DNA from: Pontibacillus yanchengensis Y32
GTDB taxonomy: Bacteria > Bacillota > Bacilli > Bacillales > BH030062
DNA length: 64,000 bases
Direction of reading: 5' to 3'
Assembly (NCBI RefSeq): GCF_000770635.1
Contig: NZ_AVBF01000002.1
Coordinates: 89,602 to 153,601 of the forward strand
Both the position numbers and the translations under genes were made by a program. Under the pieces are notes generated by a model. It did not search any database. It saw nothing but the letters and a program-made list of their open reading frames with translations, and had not been told where the DNA came from. Shown here piece by piece: positions 1 through 8,693 of this stretch; within the stretch, counting starts at the first letter, position 1, and every line of letters starts with the position of its first letter.

Positions 1-631
1 CATTCGCCGTGGCTACTACAGGTATGCCTTCCTTCAGGCCAAAATGGTTTGCTAATTCTTTGCGAATAGAGCCTAGTTTTTCACCAGGTTTCACAAGATT
101 AAAGAGCATGTCTCTCCTTAAACCATTGGCTTCTATCACGGTGTCATCTTTGGTCCAATCTAGCGTTGTACGATCTAACGGCCAATAGGATACTTCATAG
201 TTCCCAGCAGTATCATTAAATTCACCTGTTAGCTTTAATCCTAAATAGCCTGAGGTTGTAGTTACATAGCTTACCTGATCATCCTCGTGCTTATAAGCTT
301 CTGACAACCTAACATCCATCCAACTTATTACTGGATGAGCTAATGAACCATCTTCTTGGAGCAATACTCGACAACTTCGGATGGAGCATAACCCTATCCC
401 AACAATATCTTGCGGATCCCCCTCAAAGTTCTCTAAGCAATTTTCCATAGCAGTATAAACACTATCCCATAAGTCATCATCTGGGTGGACAACTACTCCT
501 GGTTCGGGAGTTAGTGGGTCTCTTAATTCACAAGAACCAAAAGCAACTTCATTACCTTCCGTGTCAAAGATGATTATTTTTGTACTCTGGGATCCATTAT
601 CAATTCCAATGATATAGCTTTTATTCATCAT
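1..631 (-). CDS. FGGY-family carbohydrate kinase, N-terminal part (cut by window edge)
   Basis: ATP-dependent sugar or polyol kinase of the FGGY (xylulokinase/glycerol kinase) type. Only the first ~210 of about 500 residues lie in the window. The start reads MMNKSYIIGIDNGSQSTK, with the phosphate-1 motif of the actin/hexokinase fold (DNGSQSTK). A later stretch, SIRSCRVLL...PVISWMDVR, matches the conserved xylulokinase-like core (usually W.D.R). The first of two adjacent ATGs fits the AAGG site 11 bases upstream better. It follows the FAD oxidase on the same strand with a 175-bp gap holding a hairpin, so it is probably part of the same catabolic operon. The substrate cannot be told from this fragment. 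Confidence 0.85.
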   Translation of the reverse strand, partial: MMNKSYIIGIDNGSQSTKIIIFDTEGNEVAFGSCELRDPLTPEPGVVVHPDDDLWDSVYTAMENCLENFEGDPQDIVGIGLCSIRSCRVLLQEDGSLAHPVISWMDVRLSEAYKHEDDQVSYVTTTSGYLGLKLTGEFNDTAGNYEVSYWPLDRTTLDWTKDDTVIEANGLRRDMLFNLVKPGEKLGSIRKELANHFGLKEGIPVVATAN

Positions 632-673
632 ATAATTAATAACCTTACCCTTCGCTTTTGTATTGTATTTAGA

Positions 674-730
674 GCCTCCCTGGAATGGATGTGATGATTT
701 TCATTCTTCTGTTCCAAGGAGGCCCTTTTT
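674..730 (+). other. long stem-loop between FAD oxidase and kinase genes
   Basis: GCCTCC-C-TGGAA pairs with TTCCA-A-GGAGGC across a loop of about 27 bases. The T-run (CCTTTTT) follows on the plus strand, although both flanking genes are on the minus strand. It may be an intercistronic mRNA structure or a plus-strand terminator; the role is unclear. Confidence 0.5.
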
Positions 731-806
731 CTTAGATTAATAGCTTACCTTCATATGGTTCTATTAGATAATCAAAAAGTGTTTCCGTTAATGGTTGCTA
801 CCTTAC

Positions 807-2282
807 TTAATCTCTAATGTACTTCTCGATTTCTTCCTTCTTAGGGAAAATAGTTCCGTGACTCATGATTCCTTTTGGATCAAAGGCTTCTTTCAATTTC
901 TCTAGCATGTAATATGCAGAACCATGCTCTTCTTTTGTCCATTCTGAACGATATTTTCCAATACCATGGTGGTGGCACATGGAACCGCCTAGCTTCAATG
1001 TTTCTTCGATAATAATTTCATGAATTGGATGGTGATAGGTTTGCAGCTCTTCCTCTGGTGCACAGTTAATCGTATAGTTGTAAACGAAATACATGTTGGT
1101 ACCGTTAATATAACTGTGGGAGGAGTGACCACCTAGCATAGTTAAATCCTCTACTCTATCAAACTCATTTTTTACCCTATGCATCACATTGTTATAGATT
1201 TTAATAATGTTTTCCCAATCAGCAGAAACCTCTGTGGTATATCCATCATGGGTATCATTTTCAATCATGTCTTGGATCTCTTTATCTATCCTGTCTTGGC
1301 CCCAATTTAAGTTATTGAACCACTCTTCTATATAGGAGGAATCTACTTTTTCCACAACGCTGGACCTGAACTTATCTACAGATTGCTCAATCGCCTCATT
1401 TGTTGCTTTAACAATCCCTTCTGGACCTTCTACCATGAAAATCAAGACACATTTGCCTTTATAAAAATGACTAAAATGCTGTCTAGCATCCTCTTCTGAA
1501 TACAACCGAGCAACAGAAGGTCTAAATCCGTTTACAATAACCTCTCTTAGCATCTGAAGACCTGAGTCCATATCGTCCACTAAGTAACCATAAAATGTGT
1601 TATTTTCAGGATAGAATTTGAATATCTTCACGGTTACCTCCGTGATGTAGCACAAGGTACCTTCATTTCCAATTGCAATATGGCGAATGTCAGGACCTCC
1701 AGAGCGTCTAGGTACGTTCTTTATTTTAGAGATTTGCCCATCCGGAAATACACATTCCAGACCAACTACCATATCTTCAATTGCCCCATACAAGGTAGAA
1801 AATTGACCGATACTTCTGGTAGCTACCAATCCACCCATTTGGGCTACTGGTTTCGATTGTGGGGAGTGTCCGGTGGTATAACCTAATTTACGCAACTCGT
1901 CTTCTAGGTCTTGTAATACTACACCTGTTTGAACCGTTGCTTGCATATTGTAGGGATCTAATTTTACGATATTGTTCATCTTAGACCCGTCCACTACAAT
2001 GGACTTCTCTTTCCAGTTTTCTAATCCGCCTTCCGTTCCTGTTTTACCACTTCTAGAAATAACGTTGATATTGTTCTCGTTACAAAAAGCTAGAATGGAC
2101 TTTACTTCCTCCGTTGAGTATGGATATACGATGGAAGCTGGGGATGGTACATGAAGAGCATTTTTTACTTTCGCATATTTTTTATACCGATCGACCGTTG
2201 CATCATATAAAGCTTCCTGATTTGTTACGATTTGTTCCTCTGAAATAATAGACTTTAATCCTTCAAATGTTTGTGCGTCCAT
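807..2282 (-). CDS. FAD-binding oxidase/dehydrogenase (GlcD / alkyl-DHAP-synthase-like)
   Basis: Flavoprotein of the VAO/PCMH family, 491 aa. Residues ~45-225 form the FAD_binding_4 domain (PSPASIVYPYSTEEVKSIL, then SRSGKTGTEGG and the QMGGLVATRSIGQFSTLYG stretch). The rest is the FAD-oxidase C-terminal domain, ending in a His cluster (CHHHGIGKYRSEW, His 437-439) and DPKGIMSHG. The HHH cluster recalls alkyl-dihydroxyacetonephosphate synthases more than glycolate oxidase GlcD. It lies 32 bp downstream of the SDR and upstream of the kinase, so oxidation of a hydroxy acid or polyol intermediate is the reasonable inference. GGAGG lies 10 bases before the ATG. There is no signal peptide; it is cytosolic or peripheral. 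Confidence 0.85.
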   Translation of the reverse strand: MDAQTFEGLKSIISEEQIVTNQEALYDATVDRYKKYAKVKNALHVPSPASIVYPYSTEEVKSILAFCNENNINVISRSGKTGTEGGLENWKEKSIVVDGSKMNNIVKLDPYNMQATVQTGVVLQDLEDELRKLGYTTGHSPQSKPVAQMGGLVATRSIGQFSTLYGAIEDMVVGLECVFPDGQISKIKNVPRRSGGPDIRHIAIGNEGTLCYITEVTVKIFKFYPENNTFYGYLVDDMDSGLQMLREVIVNGFRPSVARLYSEEDARQHFSHFYKGKCVLIFMVEGPEGIVKATNEAIEQSVDKFRSSVVEKVDSSYIEEWFNNLNWGQDRIDKEIQDMIENDTHDGYTTEVSADWENIIKIYNNVMHRVKNEFDRVEDLTMLGGHSSHSYINGTNMYFVYNYTINCAPEEELQTYHHPIHEIIIEETLKLGGSMCHHHGIGKYRSEWTKEEHGSAYYMLEKLKEAFDPKGIMSHGTIFPKKEEIEKYIRD

Positions 2283-2314
2283 ATAATAATCTCCTCCATA
2301 TTTAATAGTTTTTT

Positions 2315-3109
2315 CTATCGAACTAGATAACCACCATCTACTGTTATTAGAGTTCCGTTAACATAATTGGATGCGTCGGAAGATAAGAACACCATTGTTC
2401 CCATTAAATCGAGAATATTCCCCCATCTATTTGCTGGGATGTGATCTAAAATTCGTTGATTGGAAACAGGGTCAGCTCTGGTTTTCGCCGAAAGTTCTGT
2501 TGCAAAGTAACCTGGTGCAATACCATTAACTTGAATATTATACTGACCAAGTTCATCACAATACGTTTTCGTAAAGCCTGCCAAACCGTGCTTTGTTGCA
2601 GCGTAGGCTGGTCCTGATTGACCTCCTAGGAAGGAAAATAAGGAACATGTGTTGATAATTTTACCGCTTCGTTGAGGAATCATATGCTTAGAGACTTCAT
2701 GAGCTAATTCAAAAGGTGCTGTTAAATTAACCGAAACCATCTTATCCCACTGTGGTCTAGTAAACTTTGTAACATCTGGCTCGATAATATTTATCCCTGC
2801 GTTGTTTATTAAAATATCAATCTTCCCAAAAACCTCGATGCATTCCTCAACGAGTTGTTTGCAAACACCTTCCTCGGTAAGATCAGCAATTGATAGATGA
2901 TAGTTTACTCCTTCAGCTTCAATTAGATGTTTTGTCTGGTCATCATCTCCCCCCATACTTACTGCGAATATGTCGGCTCCTGCTTTCGCAAGCGCAAGTG
3001 CGAATCCTTGTCCTAACCCAGAATTTCCTCCTGTTACCATCGCAACTTTACCTTCTAAACTAAAGAAATCCATTTCAAAATCAGTAATTTTCTCTCTAAC
3101 CTGCTGCAT
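2315..3109 (-). CDS. SDR-family NAD(P)-dependent oxidoreductase
   Basis: Classical short-chain dehydrogenase/reductase, 264 aa. It shows the cofactor motif TGGNSGLG (26-33), NNAG (102-105), and the catalytic Ser156, Tyr169 and Lys173 (SGPAYAATKHG). The C-terminal Rossmann strand reads VNGTLITVDGGY. It most resembles gluconate/2-deoxygluconate-type sugar dehydrogenases, but SDR substrate calls from sequence are unreliable. It is first in the operon with the FAD oxidase and FGGY kinase. A good cre box lies 18-31 bp before the start, so CcpA repression is likely. The start has GGAGG 7 bases upstream. Confidence 0.88.
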   Translation of the reverse strand: MQQVREKITDFEMDFFSLEGKVAMVTGGNSGLGQGFALALAKAGADIFAVSMGGDDDQTKHLIEAEGVNYHLSIADLTEEGVCKQLVEECIEVFGKIDILINNAGINIIEPDVTKFTRPQWDKMVSVNLTAPFELAHEVSKHMIPQRSGKIINTCSLFSFLGGQSGPAYAATKHGLAGFTKTYCDELGQYNIQVNGIAPGYFATELSAKTRADPVSNQRILDHIPANRWGNILDLMGTMVFLSSDASNYVNGTLITVDGGYLVR

Positions 3110-3126
3110 TTCCCTTCCTCCTTTTT

Positions 3127-3140
3127 TGTTAGCGTTTTCT
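3127..3140 (-). promoter_or_regulatory. cre-like CcpA site upstream of the SDR operon
   Basis: On the minus strand it reads AGAAAACGCTAACA, 13 of 14 matches to the cre consensus TGWAANCGNTNWCA. It sits just upstream of the SDR start, where CcpA would block transcription of a sugar catabolic operon. Confidence 0.6.
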
Positions 3141-3508
3141 TATTAGCGATTCTAATTTACTGAGATATAGAAGTAAAGGATTTTTTCGAAAAATTTTCTG
3201 ATTTTATTAAAAAAATCTTAATTTGAGGAAAATTTTCCTCTTGTTAAAGGTTACCTCCAGTATTAAATACATTTATTTACATTTGGTGATTTCGAGTCAG
3301 TACGCTAATAGCTGAGAAAATGTTAGTTAAAGAACTAGAACACAACTTTTGATTTAGGAGGGACACTGCCACCTCTCTCATGTTTGCAACTCATCATGAC
3401 ATGATTACAACAACACCACTTTTGTTGCTTCTATAAACTGACATAGCAGCCAGTCTTCGCTTTAAAACCATCCGCTCTCACAGTTACAGTAATCCCTTAA
3501 GAAAAAGG
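3141..3508. other. intergenic region with an AT palindrome, no gene seen
   Basis: The stretch between the SDR operon promoter and the winged-helix gene is AT-rich. It contains a perfect 16-bp palindrome (GAGGAAAATTTTCCTC, 3225-3240) that could be an operator or part of a promoter. I see no convincing reading frame or RNA gene. Confidence 0.4.
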
Positions 3509-4288
3509 TTACATAATGCAGGGGTTTACAGACTCCTCCAATTCCATCAAACGCTCAAAGTACAAATCATCTAACTTTTGTTTCACTATCCGACTAAAAT
3601 AACCAACAGGATTATGTACATCTTTCATCTTCATAGCTGAAAACATCGCTTTTAGAGCTTGAATACCTACCTCATGCAGCGTTTCTTCAGCATAAATAGT
3701 TTCTAAAGACTTAATTTGTGCTTTATAGGAACGATACAAGCGATAGAAAAATTTCTTTTCTGGAATGAAGCAGTAGACCAATTTTTTAAATTCTCGATAC
3801 GAGCTTTTTAGATGAGATCCTTCCACCTGTAACGATTCTTTAAATTCTTTATTATTTATGTTTTTAAAAGATAATGGTTCGTCCGGCATTTCTAGAGCTG
3901 AATCCGTTGATGCTTCGGCGTTTTCAGCTTCCTTGCCACGTGACACATTCCGAGTGACAGAAGGGTTAATAATATACAAATTCGCCCCATTTCCTCCTCT
4001 TTGAGGGCGCATACTTTCGATGCGAGTAATAATGGAATACGCTACTAGCTTGTTCATTACTCGAATCACCGTTCGTCTACTTCTTCCAATTAATTCGGCA
4101 ATCGTATCATTTTTGAGATACGCCACCCCTGGATACTTACACGCATATCGGGACAAAAGGTGAATCATCTCGACCTCCGTTGCTGACAAATGGCCACCAT
4201 GCTCTACAATGTGACACCTAACAGCTTGATTCATTTCTTCCTTCGTTTGAAACGGTTGATGTTTGATCGCTAAACTTACATAATTCAT
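3509..4288 (-). CDS. winged-helix DNA-binding protein, copy 1 (replication-initiator-like)
   Basis: 259-aa protein with a helix-turn-helix at about residues 60-90 (NDTIAELIGRSRRTVIRV) followed by a wing. The remainder is a Lys/Glu-rich helical C-terminal half. The type recurs in Bacillaceae as 'helix-turn-helix domain-containing protein', and the N-terminal part resembles plasmid-type initiators; function unknown. A near-identical but frameshifted copy lies at 14639-15408 in the same orientation, and the two flank the carbohydrate operon. The start has AGGAG 9 bases upstream, and that ribosome site is the right arm of an 8-bp inverted repeat. Translation may therefore be controlled by the leader. 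Confidence 0.75.
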   Translation of the reverse strand: MNYVSLAIKHQPFQTKEEMNQAVRCHIVEHGGHLSATEVEMIHLLSRYACKYPGVAYLKNDTIAELIGRSRRTVIRVMNKLVAYSIITRIESMRPQRGGNGANLYIINPSVTRNVSRGKEAENAEASTDSALEMPDEPLSFKNINNKEFKESLQVEGSHLKSSYREFKKLVYCFIPEKKFFYRLYRSYKAQIKSLETIYAEETLHEVGIQALKAMFSAMKMKDVHNPVGYFSRIVKQKLDDLYFERLMELEESVNPCIM

Positions 4289-4294
4289 TTTTAT

Positions 4295-4350
4295 CGACTC
4301 CTATACTATTACGAATTAGATTTCTTCGTCTTAGTAATCGCAAGGAGTCG
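4295..4350 (-). promoter_or_regulatory. leader hairpin covering the ribosome site of winged-helix copy 1
   Basis: CGACTCCT and AGGAGTCG, separated by 40 bases, are perfect complements. A second ATTAC/GTAAT pairing lies inside. On the mRNA the 3' arm is the Shine-Dalgarno site itself. The same arrangement is kept at the second copy (15415-15470), although the loop has diverged. Confidence 0.5.
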
Positions 4351-4541
4351 AATGGTTGGTGTCTGTGTTTTAAAAAATTTTTTGGATTACAAAATTATGT
4401 AAAGTTTATTAGAAATAAATCACTGCGGATATATTTCATTTTTCATAGTGAAAGGCACCTATTATTCGTTGACCAATTACATTTATAAAAAGAGTAAATA
4501 ACGGAACATTAGGTGAACAAAGTTATGGCTACATAATAAAT

Positions 4542-4585
4542 AAGAAGCAGGGATCCCTTAAACTGGGCCCTGCTTCTTCTTTTTA
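4542..4585. terminator. bidirectional-looking terminator after the carbohydrate operon
   Basis: AAGAAGCAGGG pairs with CCCTGCTTCTT. The T-run (CTTTTTATT) is better on the plus strand, while the minus strand continues ATTTATT. It ends the minus-strand operon whose last gene stops at 4611. Confidence 0.7.
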
Positions 4586-4610
4586 TTAAAAAACTTATAC
4601 AAGAATCATA

Positions 4611-5804
4611 TTAGTTTTTAAGACTCCCAATATAGTCAGCTAAGAAAAGTATTCCTCTAACATGGTGAACACTCTGGTCTCCAGACAATGAATAATCATT
4701 TAACGGTTCCCAGGACCAAAATCCCCATTTCACATTAGGGTCATCTAAATAATAAGGGTAACGGCCGTCTTCTACTGCTTGCATTTTTAATCCGTATTGA
4801 ACTGCTAAGATTGCAGAGTCCAAATAACATTGCTCTTTTGTGTTCTGATGGAGACGAATTAAACTAATTGCAATGTTCGGCATGTCCCCTGGTCCCACGT
4901 TAGGGGCACATACTTCCCCATCATCATCAATACCAATTGGCCAAGCACCATCTTCACGTTGATGTTCTATAAGCCAATCCGCAAATCTTTTGGCTGCTAC
5001 TAGAAACTTCTCATTTTTTGTAATTTCATATAGGAATACAAGCCCTCTCAATTCAGGAGCTACTAAATCAGAATTCCAGAACTGGCCGTCTATTAAATAA
5101 AAACCACCGTCTTCTTCTTGAAGAGTTAAACCATGTTCTCCCCAAGCTATAGCATGTTCTTCGTAAGCCTTATCTTCTGTTAGTTCATACAGTTCAAGAT
5201 ACGCTGTAACAGGGAAGCCAAACCCTCTCCACGTGAATCCTGTATCTGTCCATTGATACGTATTTGTATCATACTTGTATTTGAACCCCGCTTTTCTAGC
5301 CTGTTTCATGAAATTATGAAACTGTTTAATATAAAATTGATATTCTTCCTTATTCGTTCTTTTTAACAAAGCTAAAGCAAGCCAGAAAGCATCACCAGTA
5401 TATTTAACATACAATTCGTTAGGCTTAAATCCGTCTTTCACACCACCTTGCCATGTAAACATCGGATGCGTTTCCGTCCAATTATCATAAGCCCACTTAA
5501 AGCAATTTTCTGCCTTTTGCAGCATCTTCTCATCATGGAAGCGATCATACATCGTTAAATAGTTGATTGCCATCAAAAAGTTTCCACTATCCATTTCTGA
5601 AGTATATTGAATATCTCCACGATAGTAGTGATGTAGGGCACCTTCTTCTTCGTTATACAAACGATCGACAAACTCATATACTGCCTTAGAAGCTCGTTTT
5701 TCTAAATCGTCATAGGAGTAACCTATTACTTCTTTTACATAGTTTTTGCCAGTATCATTAGGTCTTTCATAACCCCAATCTTTTGGAGAAATTGTTTGAA
5801 ACAT
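4611..5804 (-). CDS. (alpha/alpha)6-barrel glycoside hydrolase-like protein, cytoplasmic
   Basis: 397-aa protein, last gene of the carbohydrate operon. It has repeated helical hairpins rich in Trp and Tyr (MFTWQGGVKD, YTGDAFWLALALL, TWRGFGFPVTAYLELYELT, REDGAWPIG), typical of the six-hairpin fold shared by unsaturated glucuronyl hydrolases (GH88/GH105) and AGE-type epimerases. I cannot place it in one family with certainty. There is no signal peptide, so it acts on an imported oligosaccharide. I chose the ATG at 5804, which has GAGG 8 bases upstream; the GTG three codons earlier directly abuts that site. Confidence 0.65.
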   Translation of the reverse strand: MFQTISPKDWGYERPNDTGKNYVKEVIGYSYDDLEKRASKAVYEFVDRLYNEEEGALHHYYRGDIQYTSEMDSGNFLMAINYLTMYDRFHDEKMLQKAENCFKWAYDNWTETHPMFTWQGGVKDGFKPNELYVKYTGDAFWLALALLKRTNKEEYQFYIKQFHNFMKQARKAGFKYKYDTNTYQWTDTGFTWRGFGFPVTAYLELYELTEDKAYEEHAIAWGEHGLTLQEEDGGFYLIDGQFWNSDLVAPELRGLVFLYEITKNEKFLVAAKRFADWLIEHQREDGAWPIGIDDDGEVCAPNVGPGDMPNIAISLIRLHQNTKEQCYLDSAILAVQYGLKMQAVEDGRYPYYLDDPNVKWGFWSWEPLNDYSLSGDQSVHHVRGILFLADYIGSLKN

Positions 5805-5825
5805 GATGTTCACCTCTGTTTGCGT

Positions 5826-7073
5826 TTATTTTGCAAGTTGATTTGCTACTTCTTCAGGAGTTATCTCACCTGGCTTATACATTAGAACTTCCATCTTCTT
5901 GTTATATTCGTCTACGAACTTAGGATTTAACCATCCAAATGGTGTTCCATATTCAACTACGTTGGAGTACACATCTAAGAAAGGATCATTTTTCTTTTCC
6001 TTCACTAGTTTATCCATCGCAGATTTGGTTGGTGGCAAACCGATAAGACCTGCTTTGTTTCCTTTTACAAGCTCTTCATCTGAAGATAAGAATTTAATTA
6101 GTTTCATAGCTGCTTCTGGATTTTCAGATTTCTTAGAAATAACCCAACCAGCTGTATAAAGCATACTAGCTTTTTCATCTTTAACCGGTAACGGAACCGC
6201 TCCAACGTTTGAATTTTCATCTAAAACTCCTGTTACCCAGCTTCCTGCATAAAGCATAGCTACTTTTTTGTTCGCAAACATTTCACCATCCCAACCAGCT
6301 CCTACCATCTGAGGAGAAGCTGCTGTCTTATCCTCATTAAATAGAGTGGACATATATTCTAAAGCTTTCTGATGTTCCTCAGACTTAAGAGCGTCATTCT
6401 GAAGTCCAGAGGATGTAATAACATTAGCACCTGCTGATTCAACAAATGGTAAAAAGTAATTGATTTGAGGATTGATTCCAAACCCATAACGGTCTTCAGT
6501 TGTTAACTTTTTCGCTGCACTTCTAAGTTCATCCCAAGTTTTTGGTGGCTGGACACCTGCTTCTTTTAGTAAGTCTTTATGGTAGAAAAGTGCTGTTGTA
6601 TTGTAATCCTTAGGTATAGCATAGAGTTTTTCATCTACTTTAAAGGCCTCCATTAATGTATCTTGAAAATTATTTAAATCAAGATTATGATTCGACGCCA
6701 ATTCGGATAAAGGAAGAATTGCATCAGAATCAGCGAATGTTTTAGTCCTTTGACCTCCATCTAATAAAAAGATATCAGGAGCTACGCCTCCAGCTACTTG
6801 TCCCATGAGTGCTTGGTTATAAGAGTCGCCACCACTAAATGTACGAATTTTCACTGATATATTTTCATCGTTTTGTTCATTAAAACGATCAACCTGCTTT
6901 TGGAATTCTGCAGGAATATCACCAGTTGCTTCAATAGCGATTTGAAGGTTTACCTTACCGTCGCCTTCCTCACTCTCTTCCTCTCCTTTTGTTTCAGAAT
7001 CTGCACCACAAGCCGATAGGATCAAAGATAAAATAAATACCGGTACCATGAACTTCCACTGCATTCGCTTCAT
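5826..7073 (-). CDS. sugar ABC transporter substrate-binding lipoprotein (family 1)
   Basis: 415-aa extracellular solute-binding protein. It has a signal peptide with lipobox (LSLILSACG) giving lipid attachment at the Cys near residue 22, followed by a Glu-rich linker. The mature part has the maltose-binding-type fold (FLLDGGQRTKTF, AIPKDYNTTALFYHKDLLKEAG, KVAMLYAGSW). It delivers an oligosaccharide to the two permeases encoded upstream. It sits after the response regulator with a 110-bp gap, which could hold an extra promoter and allow higher expression. AAGGGG lies 7 bases before the ATG. Confidence 0.92.
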   Translation of the reverse strand: MKRMQWKFMVPVFILSLILSACGADSETKGEEESEEGDGKVNLQIAIEATGDIPAEFQKQVDRFNEQNDENISVKIRTFSGGDSYNQALMGQVAGGVAPDIFLLDGGQRTKTFADSDAILPLSELASNHNLDLNNFQDTLMEAFKVDEKLYAIPKDYNTTALFYHKDLLKEAGVQPPKTWDELRSAAKKLTTEDRYGFGINPQINYFLPFVESAGANVITSSGLQNDALKSEEHQKALEYMSTLFNEDKTAASPQMVGAGWDGEMFANKKVAMLYAGSWVTGVLDENSNVGAVPLPVKDEKASMLYTAGWVISKKSENPEAAMKLIKFLSSDEELVKGNKAGLIGLPPTKSAMDKLVKEKKNDPFLDVYSNVVEYGTPFGWLNPKFVDEYNKKMEVLMYKPGEITPEEVANQLAK

Positions 7074-7183
7074 AATGTAACCCCTTTCATTTTTGATTAA
7101 ATTAACTTGAATACCTTACCTTAACTTTATCGTTCATGGTCTTTTAGTAACATGTATGAAATTTTACTTTTCGTTCATTATAT

Positions 7184-8680
7184 TTACTTTTGCTTTCTGA
7201 ATTTTGTTGGTGTCATTCCTGTGTATTTCTTGAATATTTGGGAGAAATATCTTTCATTCGCATACCCTACCGCTAAGGAAACATCTTTGGTTCTGAGTTG
7301 ATTGTGTTTAAGTAACTCTTTAGCTTTATTAATACGTAACTCGGCAATACAATCACTGACTGTTGAGCCAGTTTGTTCTTTAAAGATTCTACTTAGATAA
7401 GATGGATTTGTTTGAACATGTCTTGCTAGCCCGTCTAATGAAATTTCTTTGGTGTAATGTTGATGAACATATTTCATAACAGACTTAACGATTGGTGAGT
7501 AGTGATTATTTTCATACTCCGCAATCCAATTAAGCATGAAGTGGAATGATTGATAGACTTCATTATGAATGTCAGAAGCATAATGTAGTTTTGATATGTG
7601 TTGAATAGGTATTTGTTGCAAAGGGGCTGTTTCATTAAAGTTTTCCATGTAATTTTTGAGTGAGATTAATAAATTAAATGACTCTTGTAAGACTTTTTCT
7701 TTATTTTCTATTTTGATCAATTCTTTAAAGTACTTGTTTAACTCGTTCTGAAGAGCAGATTTATCTACATCATCCATTGCTTGCCATATACTTTGTGCAC
7801 TTACCTGAAAGTCTTGCTCGCTTTTATTTTCTTCTTTATAAAAGTGAAGGGTTTGACGGCCTTTAAAAAATTCTTGTTGCACGATTTCTTCTGCTTCCTT
7901 AACACTCTGATTCATTTGAAGAGGGTCATAAACCATTTGACTCACGCCAAAAGATAAAGTCAGCTCTTTAGTAGTCTTTAAAAACCTTTGGATGGAATCA
8001 CACAATGTTTGAATATGTTGATATTGATTTAACAGACTCTTTGTTTGTAATACATCAACTACAAGATACTGTCCTTCCCTCCAGGGCACAATCTCACCTC
8101 GAAAGTTTGATTGTTCTTTCCATTGGATAAGGGAATTATAAATCTCAAAATCATTTAAATTTAATTGGTCAAAGTCATTAACGGATGCAAGGATAACGAC
8201 TTTTCCTTTGGAATGATCTACAAAAGGATGATTCACTTTCAAAAGCTTCTCTGAAGGAGTTAAAATTAAATGTTTCATCCAATCGTCTACTTCTCCTGAA
8301 TGCTTGGGTCCAGTCTCTTCCTTTGAGATTGCTATGAGCATATTTGTAATCTTATCAGGGGACATGGTCGGCTTATGAAAGTAATCAGAAGCTCCCTTTT
8401 TCATAGCACTCTTTACATGATCTAAGTCATCATAACTACTCAAAACAACCACTTTCCCTTGAAAAGTAGAGTCTAAATAATCTAAGAATTGTAAACCATC
8501 CATAATTGGCATATTAAGATCCAATAAAATCACATCAATACAATGCTGCTGACGAACAAACTCTAGAGCTTGTTTTCCATTAGAGGCCTCTCCAACAACA
8601 GAAAATTGCTCAGATGATTCAATCGTCTTTCGTAATCCCATTCTTGTAATGTTCTCATCATCAACAATTAAGATATTCAT
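7184..8680 (-). CDS. AraC-type response regulator (YesN-like)
   Basis: 498-aa transcription regulator. The receiver domain spans 1-120 (VDDEN, phospho-acceptor Asp54 in ILLDLNMPIMDG, conserved Lys in YFHKPT). The middle is a long weakly conserved domain. The C-terminal pair of AraC helix-turn-helix motifs occupies about 395-495 (ISLDGLARHVQTNPSYLSRI and GYANERYFSQIFKKYTG). It lies 13 bp after its partner kinase and within the ABC transporter operon it presumably controls, as in other yesM/yesN-linked sugar clusters. Confidence 0.92.
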   Translation of the reverse strand: MNILIVDDENITRMGLRKTIESSEQFSVVGEASNGKQALEFVRQQHCIDVILLDLNMPIMDGLQFLDYLDSTFQGKVVVLSSYDDLDHVKSAMKKGASDYFHKPTMSPDKITNMLIAISKEETGPKHSGEVDDWMKHLILTPSEKLLKVNHPFVDHSKGKVVILASVNDFDQLNLNDFEIYNSLIQWKEQSNFRGEIVPWREGQYLVVDVLQTKSLLNQYQHIQTLCDSIQRFLKTTKELTLSFGVSQMVYDPLQMNQSVKEAEEIVQQEFFKGRQTLHFYKEENKSEQDFQVSAQSIWQAMDDVDKSALQNELNKYFKELIKIENKEKVLQESFNLLISLKNYMENFNETAPLQQIPIQHISKLHYASDIHNEVYQSFHFMLNWIAEYENNHYSPIVKSVMKYVHQHYTKEISLDGLARHVQTNPSYLSRIFKEQTGSTVSDCIAELRINKAKELLKHNQLRTKDVSLAVGYANERYFSQIFKKYTGMTPTKFRKQK

Positions 8681-8693
8681 CCTATCACCTCAA

